The notes under the pieces are model-generated. The model had not been told where the DNA came from, did no database searches, and saw only the letters and a program-made list of their open reading frames with translations. Source: Trichomonas vaginalis G3 (Eukaryota > Parabasalia > Trichomonadida > Trichomonadidae). From it: DNA of 64,000 nucleotides. This document shows, piece after piece, positions 51,137 to 60,305 of the stretch. The stretch lies in contig NC_067207.1 of the NCBI RefSeq assembly GCF_026262505.1, forward strand, positions 10,012,082 through 10,076,081, given 5' to 3'. A program made the translations under genes and the position numbers. Position 1 is the first letter of the stretch. Each line of letters begins with the position of its first letter.

Positions 51137-51598
51137 ATTGTTTCAAGACGAGTCTTTTACTTTTTCAAGACAAGTCTTTTACTTTTTCAAGACGAGTCTT
51201 TTACTTTTTCAAGACAAGTCTTTACTTTTTCAAGACAAGTCTTTTACTTTTTCAAGACAAGTCTTTTACTTTTTCAAGACAAGTCTTTTACTTTTTCAAG
51301 ACAAGTCTTTTACTTTTTCAAGACAAGTCTTTTACTTTTTCAAGACAAGTCTTTTACTTTTTCAAGACAAGTCTTTTACTTTTTCAAGAAATTTTTTGGT
51401 GTAAAGTTCTCAAATTTGAGAACAGTGGTCTTGATTTCAGACGATACCCGTACTTTTTCAAGACAAGTCTTTTACTTTTTCAAGACAAGTCTTTTACTTT
51501 TTCAAGACAAGTCTTTTACTTTTTCAAGACGAGTCTTTTACTTTTTCAAGACAAGTCTTTTACTTTTTCAAGACAAGTCTTTTACTTTTTCAAGACAA
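51137..51598. repeat. 22 bp palindromic tandem repeat
   Basis: About 18 copies of TTTTTCAAGACAAGTCTTTTAC (in two parts: core CAAGACAAGTCTT), in two blocks separated by about 60 unrelated bases (51,389-51,448). Each unit contains AAGAC-AA-GTCTT, a small palindrome. Three units make 66 bases, so all frames stay open; the long reading frames over it are by-products. Confidence 0.9.
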
Positions 51599-51732
51599 TG
51601 TCCGACGTCAGTCAGTAAATTTTATCGTCCAACCTTACAAATGTAAACTTATATCGTTCTATTTTCTTCACTAGGGTCTAACACCAAAGTAACCTATGTA
51701 CATGAAATTTCACTGCATAAAAGGAAAAAACC

Positions 51733-51807
51733 TGCGCGAATCGGGATTTGAACCGAGGTCTTCGACGCCTGTAGCGAGGTAGCCCATACCACTGAGCTAT
51801 GAGCCGC
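51733..51807 (-). tRNA. tRNA-like sequence with intact Pol III boxes
   Basis: On the minus strand, TAGCTCAGTGG fits the A box and GGTTCAAATCC the B box at normal spacing. A run of six T follows the 3' end (51,725-51,730). The D-arm is good, but acceptor, anticodon and T stems pair poorly. The seven-base anticodon loop CTACAGG would give ACA. It is probably a tRNA-derived Pol III unit or a degenerate tRNA inside the element rather than a working tRNA gene. Confidence 0.55.
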
Positions 51808-51882
51808 TTGCATATTTTTAAGTAAAATATAGTATATTTGTCATATAGTGAAGGATGACCAAACTTAAAAAAAATAACGCTA

Positions 51883-51906
51883 GTTTTTTATAAAATATTT
51901 TTTTAT
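51883..51906 (+). promoter_or_regulatory. Element promoter-type box
   Basis: GCTAGTTTTTTATAAAATAT followed by a T run and ATCCGGAATGTAA, about 20-45 bases before the ATG at 51,926. Same block as at 50,374. Confidence 0.45.
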
Positions 51907-51925
51907 CCGGAATGTAAAGACAGAT

Positions 51926-52753
51926 ATGTCAACAACAGAGAACACAACAACAGTTATAGTCCATGAAGCCATAGATGAAGAATACGAGTACATACAGTAT
52001 AACAAACAGTTACGTCTCATTCGTTCGGTCAAAGATGACATGTACCAAATGCAAAGTATTTTCAATGCTCTTCGTTCTACAAAGCAAGCACATCATTGGT
52101 TTGAAAACCAACAGACAAAAGAACTTTTAGAAGAATTTCCTCATATGTTTGCGACCCGCGGAAAACCGCGGGTCGAGATTCCGTACGAAAATCGTCAAAA
52201 TTTGCCAAATGGTTTGAGAGGTTGGTATGTACATAGACTTCTTGTAAATGCTGTTGCAATGTGGGCTTCGCCTCGTTACGCTTGTTATATTTTCATGATG
52301 TTAGATGAAATTCATAGACAAGAACGTGAAGAGATGGAAAAGAAACTTCAAGCAAAAAATGAAGTCATTGAAGCAAAAGACAAAAACATACAGAAAAGAA
52401 TACCACGTTCGGTACCAAAAGGAAAGGAAAAGAACTATAAGTATATGATTTATACTGAAGAGATGGAAAATGAAGAAGACAGAGATATGGTTATGTTGCA
52501 TTTAGTCAGAAGAAACAACAAAAGCTTTTACGACCTTGCTAAGATTTACAAATCTGACAGAAATTGGTTCTATCGCGAAAACTTACCGATTTCAATGACA
52601 CCAAATGAAGATGTGAAACAAATAGTTCAAGATACGTTACCTCAAACACACTATGATATTAAAGGTTGTACAATACTTACCTTCAAAGAAGACTTACCGC
52701 TACTGAAAGAAAAAATAACAGAGTATTTTGACAACTTCAAACAAGCAGAGTAA
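51926..52753 (+). CDS. KilA-N domain protein, 275 residues
   Basis: Residues about 30-130 form a KilA-N domain (NALRSTKQAHHWFENQQTKE; GWYVHRLLVNAVAMWASPRY). A charged coiled linker follows (EIHRQEREEMEKKLQAKNEV). The C-terminal domain (KNYKYMIYTEEMENEEDRDM to FDNFKQAE) resembles those attached to KilA-N in large DNA viruses. Probable DNA-binding regulator. A CCCGCGG palindrome (52,153-52,174) is translated in frame within the KilA-N domain. It appears whole. Confidence 0.75.
   Translation: MSTTENTTTVIVHEAIDEEYEYIQYNKQLRLIRSVKDDMYQMQSIFNALRSTKQAHHWFENQQTKELLEEFPHMFATRGKPRVEIPYENRQNLPNGLRGWYVHRLLVNAVAMWASPRYACYIFMMLDEIHRQEREEMEKKLQAKNEVIEAKDKNIQKRIPRSVPKGKEKNYKYMIYTEEMENEEDRDMVMLHLVRRNNKSFYDLAKIYKSDRNWFYRENLPISMTPNEDVKQIVQDTLPQTHYDIKGCTILTFKEDLPLLKEKITEYFDNFKQAE
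52153..52174. repeat. In-frame GC palindrome inside the KilA-N gene
   Basis: GACCCGCGG-AAAA-CCGCGGGTC, a 9 bp perfect stem. The related gene fragment at 48,565-48,584 carries ACCCGCGGAATTCCGCGGGT at the same place. Confidence 0.85.
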
Positions 52754-52831
52754 ATGAACCATTTATTTTTGGTCTTGACTTCAGATGGCTCAGGTAGCTC
52801 TATAAGGTAAATTGTCTTGTCAAATCCTTCC

Positions 52832-53200
52832 GACAGGAAGAACTCTTGCATCCGACAGAAAAAGTTTTTCCCGACAACAGGAAGAACTCTTGCATCCGAC
52901 AGGAAGAACTCTTGCATCCGACAGAAAAAGTTTTTCCCGACAACTGGAAGAACTCTTCCATCAGACAGGAAAATATTTTCTTGACAACTGGAAAAATTTT
53001 TCCAGTTGTTCGTCCGTAAACCATTCAAATTTTCGAAAATTGAGAACTTTTTGGTCGAACTTCAGAAAAAGTTTTTCCATCCGACAGAAAAATATTTTCC
53101 CGACAACTGGAAGAACTCTTGCATCCGACAGGAAGAACTCTTCCCGACAACAGGAAGAACTCTTCCATCCGACAGGAAGAACTCTTCCATCCGACAGACT
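52832..53200. repeat. GGAAGAACTCTTCC-type repeat field
   Basis: Roughly ten units of CCGACAGGAAGAACTCTTGC, CCGACAGAAAAAGTTTTTCC and CCGACAACTGGAAGAACTCT types, with a unique gap at about 53,010-53,060. AGAACTCTT, GAAAAAGTTTTTC and GGAAGAACTCTTCC are each palindromic. Reading frames over it on both strands are by-products. Confidence 0.85.
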
Positions 53201-53225
53201 TACTAAGACTAAACACTTAGATTTT

Positions 53226-54101
53226 TCAAGCTTGACTTTTTACAATTTGAACTTTGTTCGCGTAGATGTGAATTCTGAAAGAAGTATGAGGGTCTTGTAT
53301 GACTTTGTACTTCTCCCATAGTTCATGTCTGTCAAACTTACCTGCCATGGACTCTTTCATAAGTTCCATGAAATCGTCTTCGGACAATCCGGGGAAAAGT
53401 ATGATATCAGTAAGTATTCTCTTTACATCCTTACTTAAACTCTTGGCTGTCTGTACACAAATGACAACAGAGATGTTAAAGTGTCTGAGCTTCTTAAGAA
53501 TTCGACACATGTCTTGTTCTCTGTTCTTTAACAAAGGATGAGAAGCAAAGTCATCTAAGATAAGAAGACATCTATGAGGGTAAGTCTTCCAATCGTAAGA
53601 TTGCAATTTCTTCGAAATGTATTCTATCTCTTTCTGTTTGTTTCGGAAGTGTTTCTTCTCTAATATTCTCTGCATTTCCTCATTTGGGTCTTTGAACTTA
53701 GAATTTATATACTCATTTATAGCATTGTACTTCAAAACCCTTCTTTGGTACTTCTTTATCCAATCTAACAACTCAGTATCCTTTATACATACTAACTTAG
53801 ACTTTTTTATAATATCTTTGAACGAATTTACGGTTTGATCGAATTGACCAGAAGTACTACAAATGACTACTAACTCATAGAATGGGTTCTTCTCATCTAG
53901 TTCTTGTTGTTGTGCAGCCATTTTAAGATAAGTGAAAGTCTTACCCGACCCAGGTGGTGCAATTAGACCTGTTATACCATTCTGAGCAAATAAGAACTTG
54001 TCATGTATAGGTTTTATCTGAGCATTTTCTAACTTCCTCTTGTTCTTGTTTAAAACATTCTCAAATTTCTTGTCAATGTCAGCAAACTTTTTTTCTAACA
54101 T
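53226..54101 (-). CDS. Genome-packaging ATPase (A32/HerA type)
   Basis: Walker A APPGSGKT and Walker B LLILDDFASH in the order and spacing of viral packaging ATPases, with a later ICVQTAKSLSKDVK region as sensor. I place the start at MLEKKFADIDKKF (54,101), because the frame further upstream overlaps the divergent gene at 54,138. It would drive DNA into capsids; it is one of the four hallmark genes of Polintons. Confidence 0.8.
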   Translation of the reverse strand: MLEKKFADIDKKFENVLNKNKRKLENAQIKPIHDKFLFAQNGITGLIAPPGSGKTFTYLKMAAQQQELDEKNPFYELVVICSTSGQFDQTVNSFKDIIKKSKLVCIKDTELLDWIKKYQRRVLKYNAINEYINSKFKDPNEEMQRILEKKHFRNKQKEIEYISKKLQSYDWKTYPHRCLLILDDFASHPLLKNREQDMCRILKKLRHFNISVVICVQTAKSLSKDVKRILTDIILFPGLSEDDFMELMKESMAGKFDRHELWEKYKVIQDPHTSFRIHIYANKVQIVKSQA

Positions 54102-54137
54102 ATTTTTAGAAAAATTAAAAATTTTATCTTTTAGAAA

Positions 54138-54593
54138 ATGTCTAGCGATTTCGCTATCTATATTCGAGACAAACTTTTTGACAGCAAAACATCTGTCGAC
54201 CATAAAATCTTACATAGTGTAAACAAGAAAGGTGAATTTGTTCTAAAGTTCTGTTTCTGGGAATATGACAAGAACCATAAAACATTAGGCAGAGAAGTCT
54301 TTAAGTTTGTCAATGACAGACTTGTTGACAGAGATGACGCCTCTTGGAAAGATGAAGTCCAACAAAAGTTCTTAGAATGCAAAGAAGGCACATGCGCTGT
54401 TCTTGAAGATGAAATAGAAAACAGAATAGAAGAGCTATTAAAGGACAAAGACCTTTTACAAAAATATGGTTCTGAGAAGTTTGACATAACTCCACCAGAG
54501 AAGAAGAAGAAGAGAGAAAAGAAAGAAAAGAAAGTAGAAGAAGAGAAGAAAGAACCAGAGCCAGTTCCAGAGAAGGTGAGATATGACATGTAA
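54138..54593 (+). CDS. Unknown 151-residue protein with highly charged tail
   Basis: MSSDFAIYIRDKLFDSKTSV opens a small globular-looking domain (residues 1-110, Phe/Trp-containing). The tail consists of Lys/Glu runs and Pro-Glu-Pro (PEKKKKREKKEKKVEEEKK). Divergent from the ATPase with only 36 bases between proposed starts. No family is recognised. Confidence 0.6.
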   Translation: MSSDFAIYIRDKLFDSKTSVDHKILHSVNKKGEFVLKFCFWEYDKNHKTLGREVFKFVNDRLVDRDDASWKDEVQQKFLECKEGTCAVLEDEIENRIEELLKDKDLLQKYGSEKFDITPPEKKKKREKKEKKVEEEKKEPEPVPEKVRYDM

Positions 54594-54609
54594 AAATAAA
54601 ATTTTATTT

Positions 54610-55029
54610 TTAGAACATTTCTGGGTCAATGTCAATGTTCTCTTCCTCTTTAGGAGCAAACACTGGCTTAGACTCTAAAATCTTTTTACCCAACTTACCT
54701 TGAACTTCAACTATCTTAGACTCATAATATTCATAGTCGTCTGCTTTCTTTGGTTCATAAGGTATAACAAGTTTGTATGCTTTGCCTTCTTTAAGGTTTG
54801 AGAACCTTCTGTCAAAATTTTCTTTGACTGCTAACAAACCTTCTATGTCTAAGTCTTCAAATTTCGCACCATTTTTAGTCACAATAGCAAACTTAACGGG
54901 TTCGATGTTCCAAACTTTGCTGAATGAAGACTTTTCAAAATGGTAGAAGTAAACATTCAAATATATGAATGGGTCTAGTTCTTCTTTGACTTCTGTCATG
55001 TACTTGTTTACTGAGATGAATTTCATCAT
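54610..55029 (-). CDS. Unknown 139-residue protein
   Basis: Begins MMKFISVNKYMTEVKEELDP. Mixed alpha/beta composition, with YKLVIPYEPKKADDYEYYES and an acidic end (ENIDIDPEMF). Size and features (PYEPKK, FDRRFSNL) would suit a single-stranded-DNA binding or replication accessory protein, but I recognise no family. Its 3' end faces the 151-residue gene (16-base gap). The T-run leader of the element type lies upstream at about 55,035-55,065. Confidence 0.6.
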   Translation of the reverse strand: MMKFISVNKYMTEVKEELDPFIYLNVYFYHFEKSSFSKVWNIEPVKFAIVTKNGAKFEDLDIEGLLAVKENFDRRFSNLKEGKAYKLVIPYEPKKADDYEYYESKIVEVQGKLGKKILESKPVFAPKEEENIDIDPEMF

Positions 55030-55070
55030 CTTTTCTATCGGATAAAAAAAATATTTTTTTAAAAAACGTT

Positions 55071-55655
55071 TTAAAATGGTATGCCATATAGCTTCTTGAA
55101 TTTGTTAAGAAGTATTTTAACGCATTTTCCATCTGTATCTCTAGCGTTTACAAAAGCATAGTCTTCCTTAGTAAAACATACTTGTAATTTTCTATAGTTT
55201 ACGCCGGTATAAAAGTAGAAAGAGTCTTGTTCTTCGCTATAGTAGTAAAACTCCAACGTATGCTTGCCATAGTCTGTAATTTCAATTGCTTCATCTTCTA
55301 GTTCGTCGACAAATTCGAATACAATATCTCTAAATTTGCTTTTGTTCTTATTGTTTTCAGAACGAGTAACCCAACGTAAATTTTCAAGTCTATTGTCATT
55401 TCTTATACGGTTTATATGGTCTACAAAAGGTAGATTGTTAGGGTTCGGTATAAAATGAGTTGCAATGACAACATGTTTAAGATAGCGTTTTCCACCAATC
55501 CTCATCCTAGCATATCCGTTATTTTGCTCCCATTCGCTTAAAACTCTTTTTGTCTTTTTGTTTCTGACTTCAAATGACTCACAACAGTGAATTTCATATT
55601 TCTCATCTAACAAACAAGTTTCCCAACGGTCTTCTCCAACAAACTCAGCGTACAT
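55071..55655 (-). CDS. HNH homing-type endonuclease
   Basis: 194 residues. An N-terminal NUMOD4-like region (EIHCCESFEVRNKKTKRVLS) is followed by an HNH core (VDHINRIRNDNRLENLRWVT, then RSENNKNK). This is the standard HNH_3 layout of selfish endonucleases in phages and large viruses. The C-terminal 80 residues are unknown. The start of a second copy lies at 47,551. It appears whole and may itself be mobile within the element. Confidence 0.8.
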   Translation of the reverse strand: MYAEFVGEDRWETCLLDEKYEIHCCESFEVRNKKTKRVLSEWEQNNGYARMRIGGKRYLKHVVIATHFIPNPNNLPFVDHINRIRNDNRLENLRWVTRSENNKNKSKFRDIVFEFVDELEDEAIEITDYGKHTLEFYYYSEEQDSFYFYTGVNYRKLQVCFTKEDYAFVNARDTDGKCVKILLNKFKKLYGIPF

Positions 55656-55690
55656 TTCAAATAAAATAAAAAAATATTTTTTTATAAAAT

Positions 55691-56926
55691 TTACTCAGAA
55701 AAATTTTTCTTTGTATATACGCCGTTCTGAACATCTAAAAGATTTTTGACATTTGCCAAGAATGTTCGTTTAGACGCTGTCATATAACCATACTCTTGGC
55801 AATATTGTTTATATTCATCGTACAATGACCTTTCATCCAAACACTCAAAGTTAGTCTCATCTATAAACAGTTCATAAACACTCTTGTTTGCTTCTAACAA
55901 TGTTTGTCTTTCTTCGGTATGTGGAATTTGTCTTGGATTGAACTTAGAAATATCTAATGTCATGAAATATGAGAACAAGTGGTTGTAAAAGTCAGATGTC
56001 AAACATTCTGACAAAGCGTCAAAATATTCTGTATCTTGCATATGAGCTTCTGACGTTCTGACAACTACATATCTTCTGTCAGAACTTTCTAACTTCATCG
56101 GAACAGCATTGTTTGAAACCATAATGAAGTTTGCAACATTTTCACAAACTCTTTGGTCTTTATATTTTCTTTCAACAACTCCAACTTTGTCTGTTATAAG
56201 ACTCTTCAAAGCATCTGAGTTCAAAACTTTTGTTGTATCTATACTTTGAAGTTCGTTACATACTATAAGTTTCATATTCTCTATTGAGGAGTTAAACTTG
56301 CCACAGATGTTTTCTAAGTTTGTCATATTCGGATTCGAATAACCTTCTAACAGTTTGCACAAAATATCTGTAAAGAATGTGTTCTTACCAGTTCCTTGTT
56401 TTCCAATTATAATGAGAGCAGTTTCATTTTTAGCACTTGGATGTTGTAAGATGTTTGCAAACCAACATAAGATATACTCATAAACCTTTTCGTTTCCATT
56501 GCATATAATTTCTTTGACATGGTCTAACCAAGCTTCTATAATATTTTCTTTCCATTCTACTTGTTCGTATTTATATCCAGTGAAGATAGAATAGAAGTTT
56601 GGAGATGGTGTATAGAACTTTATACCTCGAACTGAAAAATCTTCTAACTTTGACAATAAGATATCCCAAGCATCTAACATCTTCATACCAACCTGTACGA
56701 CTTTTATTTTCTTAAGTTTCTGTCTACATTCTTGTTCTGAAACTATTGTTGCTCTTGGTTTGTTAAAGACAACATCCCATTCTTTCATGACATAACATTC
56801 TGGGGCAGAGTCAACATAAATGACTAAACGTTTCAAATTCTCGACTGCTTTGTTATAGTCTCTAAATGGACACATATTTCTGAATGCTTGGAAGTCATAA
56901 AAATCTGAAACATCTATTCTGTACAT
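55691..56926 (-). CDS. SF3 helicase (D5/primase-helicase type)
   Basis: 411 residues. Walker A GKQGTGKN at 175-182, a B-type LIVCNEL motif and a C-type NFIMVSNNAVPM motif in SF3 order, with helical D5-like sequence between. The N-terminal 150 residues may be a primase-type or adaptor region. It would unwind the element's DNA during replication. It appears whole. Confidence 0.85.
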   Translation of the reverse strand: MYRIDVSDFYDFQAFRNMCPFRDYNKAVENLKRLVIYVDSAPECYVMKEWDVVFNKPRATIVSEQECRQKLKKIKVVQVGMKMLDAWDILLSKLEDFSVRGIKFYTPSPNFYSIFTGYKYEQVEWKENIIEAWLDHVKEIICNGNEKVYEYILCWFANILQHPSAKNETALIIIGKQGTGKNTFFTDILCKLLEGYSNPNMTNLENICGKFNSSIENMKLIVCNELQSIDTTKVLNSDALKSLITDKVGVVERKYKDQRVCENVANFIMVSNNAVPMKLESSDRRYVVVRTSEAHMQDTEYFDALSECLTSDFYNHLFSYFMTLDISKFNPRQIPHTEERQTLLEANKSVYELFIDETNFECLDERSLYDEYKQYCQEYGYMTASKRTFLANVKNLLDVQNGVYTKKNFSE

Positions 56927-56955
56927 TTTTATAAAAATAAAAAAAATATTTTTTT

Positions 56956-57753
56956 TTATTCTTGACTTTGTTGTTCCATTTGTTGCATTTGTTGTTCTTG
57001 AGCTATTTGTTGTTGAAGTTGTTCTTGTAATACAATACTTTCACCAGTTGCATCTTCCAATTCGAAACTTTCTGCCGTCATTGACAAATACATAGGACAT
57101 AAAAGTTTTACAGGAACAAAGTTTGCGTCAACTAATGTCAACGTTATACTTGCCAAAGTGTTTGAGTTCACTAAGGTTGAAAATTCTGCATTCGAATGAA
57201 CAATAGGCAAACCAGCAGAGAAAGTGTTGTTTATACGCATGAGTATCTTTTGGTCATAGTAGTTTCTGTCGACATTCGAATAGCACTTTGAACCTAAGTT
57301 TGAAACAATATATAAAATAGGTGTACTTAATGTCAATGGAATAGACATTCCTTGTATGACACCTTTTCCTGTTATAGGAAACTGTTGGTAGTAAAAACCA
57401 GATATAAGTTTTGTATTATAGCTCATATCGTTTATACTAAACTCAGTCGGACATCCAAACATAATGAAACCTGCTCTAGTTGCAGCACATGTTACATCCG
57501 TCCTTAAAGTATTAAATAAGTCAACAAAACCTGTTGGTGGTATATCTGAGTAAGTATCTTCAAAGGAGTATTTTTTACCATTCACAACAATAAAGTCTTC
57601 TGGTGTCAAAAGAGCAAAACAGGCTTTAGTCGTCATTGTGTTTAAAGTTAGTTTACAATATCGTCCTTGAGGACTTTGTAAGTTTGTTGTTATAGAATTA
57701 TATGACTCAGGGTTTTTAGTCGTAATAGTATAAACCATTGTGTCTTCTGCCAT
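56956..57753 (-). CDS. Probable minor capsid (penton-type) protein
   Basis: 265 residues, mostly beta-strand-like with few charged helices (YSFEDTYSDIPPTGFVDLFN; KGVIQGMSIPLTLSTPILYI). The C-terminus is Gln-rich. Position beside the major capsid region and beta-rich composition fit the single-jelly-roll minor capsid protein of Polinton-type elements. I cannot confirm this without structure prediction. Confidence 0.55.
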   Translation of the reverse strand: MAEDTMVYTITTKNPESYNSITTNLQSPQGRYCKLTLNTMTTKACFALLTPEDFIVVNGKKYSFEDTYSDIPPTGFVDLFNTLRTDVTCAATRAGFIMFGCPTEFSINDMSYNTKLISGFYYQQFPITGKGVIQGMSIPLTLSTPILYIVSNLGSKCYSNVDRNYYDQKILMRINNTFSAGLPIVHSNAEFSTLVNSNTLASITLTLVDANFVPVKLLCPMYLSMTAESFELEDATGESIVLQEQLQQQIAQEQQMQQMEQQSQE

Positions 57754-57757
57754 TTAC

Positions 57758-58294
57758 TTAGCAACTAAATTTTAATGAAATGTTGTGGTCGTCAAATATT
57801 TTTATGACGTCTGGGAAACTATATTTTAAGTTCAACGTTTCACCTCCTTTCATAACGTATATCTTGTCAATGACATTATATGAAACACCACAGCAAGCAA
57901 TGTCGGGTTCTATTTCTTTGATGTTTATATCGTCTGCCTCTGTCAAAAGTTTCAATAGTTCTTTCAAAACTTCATGAGGTGCAATGACATATGAGTTCAC
58001 TTTTACAGGGTTGTGTTCGACCAAGTTTAACATTATACCCAAAGCTTGACAAATCTTCTCCTGAGTTTTAAGTTTGTCTTTAAGTTGTTGGTAGTCGTTT
58101 CGAATATCTGCAACAGAACTTAAGTCTCTGCTAACTTCAGGATATGTTGGTTGTTCTTTTACAGGAACAATTGCTATACCATCTTCGTCTTCGTATGGTT
58201 TCCCCACTTCAACATCTCTGTCTTTGACATTGACAACAACACTTTGACTGTTTGTTTGAGTTGGTGAATTTAACTTCACATCTGCCACCGCCAT
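57758..58294 (-). CDS. Unknown 178-residue element protein
   Basis: The N-terminal 60 residues are loose and charged (SQSVVVNVKDRDVEVGKPYE), followed by a coiled stretch (IRNDYQQLKDKLKTQEKICQ) and a compact end. It lies four bases from the previous gene's start and is transcribed with it. No family is recognised; a virion assembly part by position. Confidence 0.55.
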   Translation of the reverse strand: MAVADVKLNSPTQTNSQSVVVNVKDRDVEVGKPYEDEDGIAIVPVKEQPTYPEVSRDLSSVADIRNDYQQLKDKLKTQEKICQALGIMLNLVEHNPVKVNSYVIAPHEVLKELLKLLTEADDINIKEIEPDIACCGVSYNVIDKIYVMKGGETLNLKYSFPDVIKIFDDHNISLKFSC

Positions 58295-58666
58295 TAAACC
58301 TTTTGAAACACTTACGCTTCTATTTTCGGAAATGACATTTTACTTAGAATAAAAAGATGGACGTATTCGAGTATCTCTTCGAATTGAAGCAAAACAAGTT
58401 TACACACACAAACAATACAAAACATTGACAGAATAGTTTTTACACAAACAATGGAAAATGTTATAGAATAGCAGTCTTTGCTGAACCAAAATATTTTCAT
58501 AAAGCAAAGAAAGTTGGTATAACCGAATGGTGAAAGTTCTTGACGTTGACAAAAAATATAACAACAAAACTGACCGATATTTCTAAAGGTAAGTTTATAA
58601 TACAATATTATATCAAAACTGGCGTACTGTCAATATTTGACGGAGAGAAGTCAGTTCAAGAACAAC
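58295..58666. other. Short gap with gene scraps
   Basis: About 370 bases between capsid-block genes. Plus-strand scraps read like a small KilA-like or fibre piece but without a continuous frame; nothing reliable. Confidence 0.35.
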
Positions 58667-60273
58667 TTACTGACCTGCTGCCAAAATCTGCTCGATGGAA
58701 GCTGTCGTTATACCAATCTGAGGAGCCCCAGCAGGTTTCATCGAACGAATTTTCAAAAGAGCATCTTCTGTGAAAAGTGCTATTGGTTTTGTAAACTTCT
58801 TTGCTTTCAATTCATCTGGACCGTCTCTGTCACCAGTATATTGTATTTGAACTGTACCAACAGTTGAAATACCACCCATAAAGTCTTCTGAGTCAGCAAA
58901 TGGAATGCCAAGCCAAAAGTTTGAACGGTCTCCATTTGTATATTGAGTTTTTTGACCTCCTGTATGAGTCCATACTTTCACATATGGCATAATAGAACTT
59001 TGCATTTCAGGGTTTATGGTTGTTGTGAAGTTGTTGTTAAAGTTCATAGCATCTAATGTCAAGTTGTATGACCTCATATCCTCAACTGTAGAATATTCTT
59101 CTCTTGGATAATATTTGCCATCTATGTTTATATGATATTTAATACCAGGGTTGTAGAAGCAAGAATAGTCATTTATAGTTCGTCTGAACAGTACAAACAT
59201 AGTATCTGCATGTTTCATTGCAGTTGTTAAAGCAATATCTGTTCTTGCACCTGGGTCAGCACTTTGGTTTCCAACTTCACCTGCAAAGTCTTTGACAGAT
59301 ATTTGGTGTATAGGGAACATAAGTGGAACTGCAATATATTTGGCAGCTAAAGCATTTGAAATATCTGGGTCCAACATATAGACTGCAAGTCTGCTTTCTA
59401 TTCTCTTGCATTCAAATTTTTCGCATGTGAACTTAACCGGGTCCCAAGCAGTTCCAGCAGCATTGAAATAATAGTTTACTTCAGTGTTGAAGTTTGAGAA
59501 ACCAAAGTCTAAGTCAACTTTGTCTTTGCAAAATTCGGCGAATGACGTTTGATTTGCTCCCTTTACGTCTGTAAGAGTGAATGGGTCTTGTGTTGGTGCA
59601 ATGACTAAGTTATTTTGCTTGGAGTAAGTTCGATAGAAATTTTTCCTGCCCAGTTTGGCAAGTATCTTAAAAACCTGAAGATGAGGAAAGATGACAAAGG
59701 AACTCTAAGTTTCAATTTTACTTTGGTTACTGCTGCTGCAGTTTGTCCAGAAAGGTCAACATAAACTCCTGGAACGTTAGGGTCAAGTCTTCTTATTTTC
59801 TCAATGGTTGCATACTGGTCTGTTTGTTCTCTAGCTTGTGGTTGTACTGAGTTTCTCAAAGCGAACCATTCATAGTTTGCCCATGTTACTGTTTGAACTA
59901 AGTCAGAGTTAGAATATATCTTATATCCCATGAAAACTTCTGGAGCATATTGGTATCCGACATAGAAAATTCCATTGCAACCTTTCTTGTCAGACAACTT
60001 GGCAGAAGGTTTTATTTCAATGTCTTGTTCCACGTATAAGAAAGAGTTGTCAATAGAAATTATATGAAACCTGTCGCAAGCAATATCTACTGTTGTTGAA
60101 GAACCTTCTCCAAACTCACCTACGTTTCCATAAGAAACAGCAGTTGTATATTCGTAAGTTCCAGGAACTATTTCTGACCTTCTAATGGCATTGTCGCATT
60201 CGTTATACCATTCGGAAACATTTCCATTCATAGCATCCAAAACTGTTGGCGTTATATTCTGAGCGGCGTACAT
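58667..60273 (-). pseudogene. Major capsid protein region (double jelly roll type)
   Basis: Long beta-rich sequence in capsid position: MYAAQNITPTVLDAMNGNVS start side, RFLRYLPNWAGKISIELTPS in the middle and KVWTHTGGQKTQYTNGDRSN towards the end. About 500 codons in all, right for a Polinton-type major capsid protein. It appears broken at a small number of places. This family gives the icosahedral shell. Confidence 0.65.
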
Positions 60274-60305
60274 TTCATATGAGTAAAAATATAGAATAGT
60301 TGGAT

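Noticed and set aside
51137-51598. CRISPR array
   Set aside because: Units are head-to-tail without variable spacers, and the setting is eukaryotic.
51108-51646. Reading frames of 98 and 172 residues made of FSRQVFYFFKTSLLL repeats
   Set aside because: The 22 bp array has no stop in several frames; the protein pattern is a by-product.
52651-53321. Frames of up to 169 residues with repeated SCRMQEFFLS / GRTLASDRKS
   Set aside because: Shadow translations of the GGAAGAACTCTTCC repeat field.
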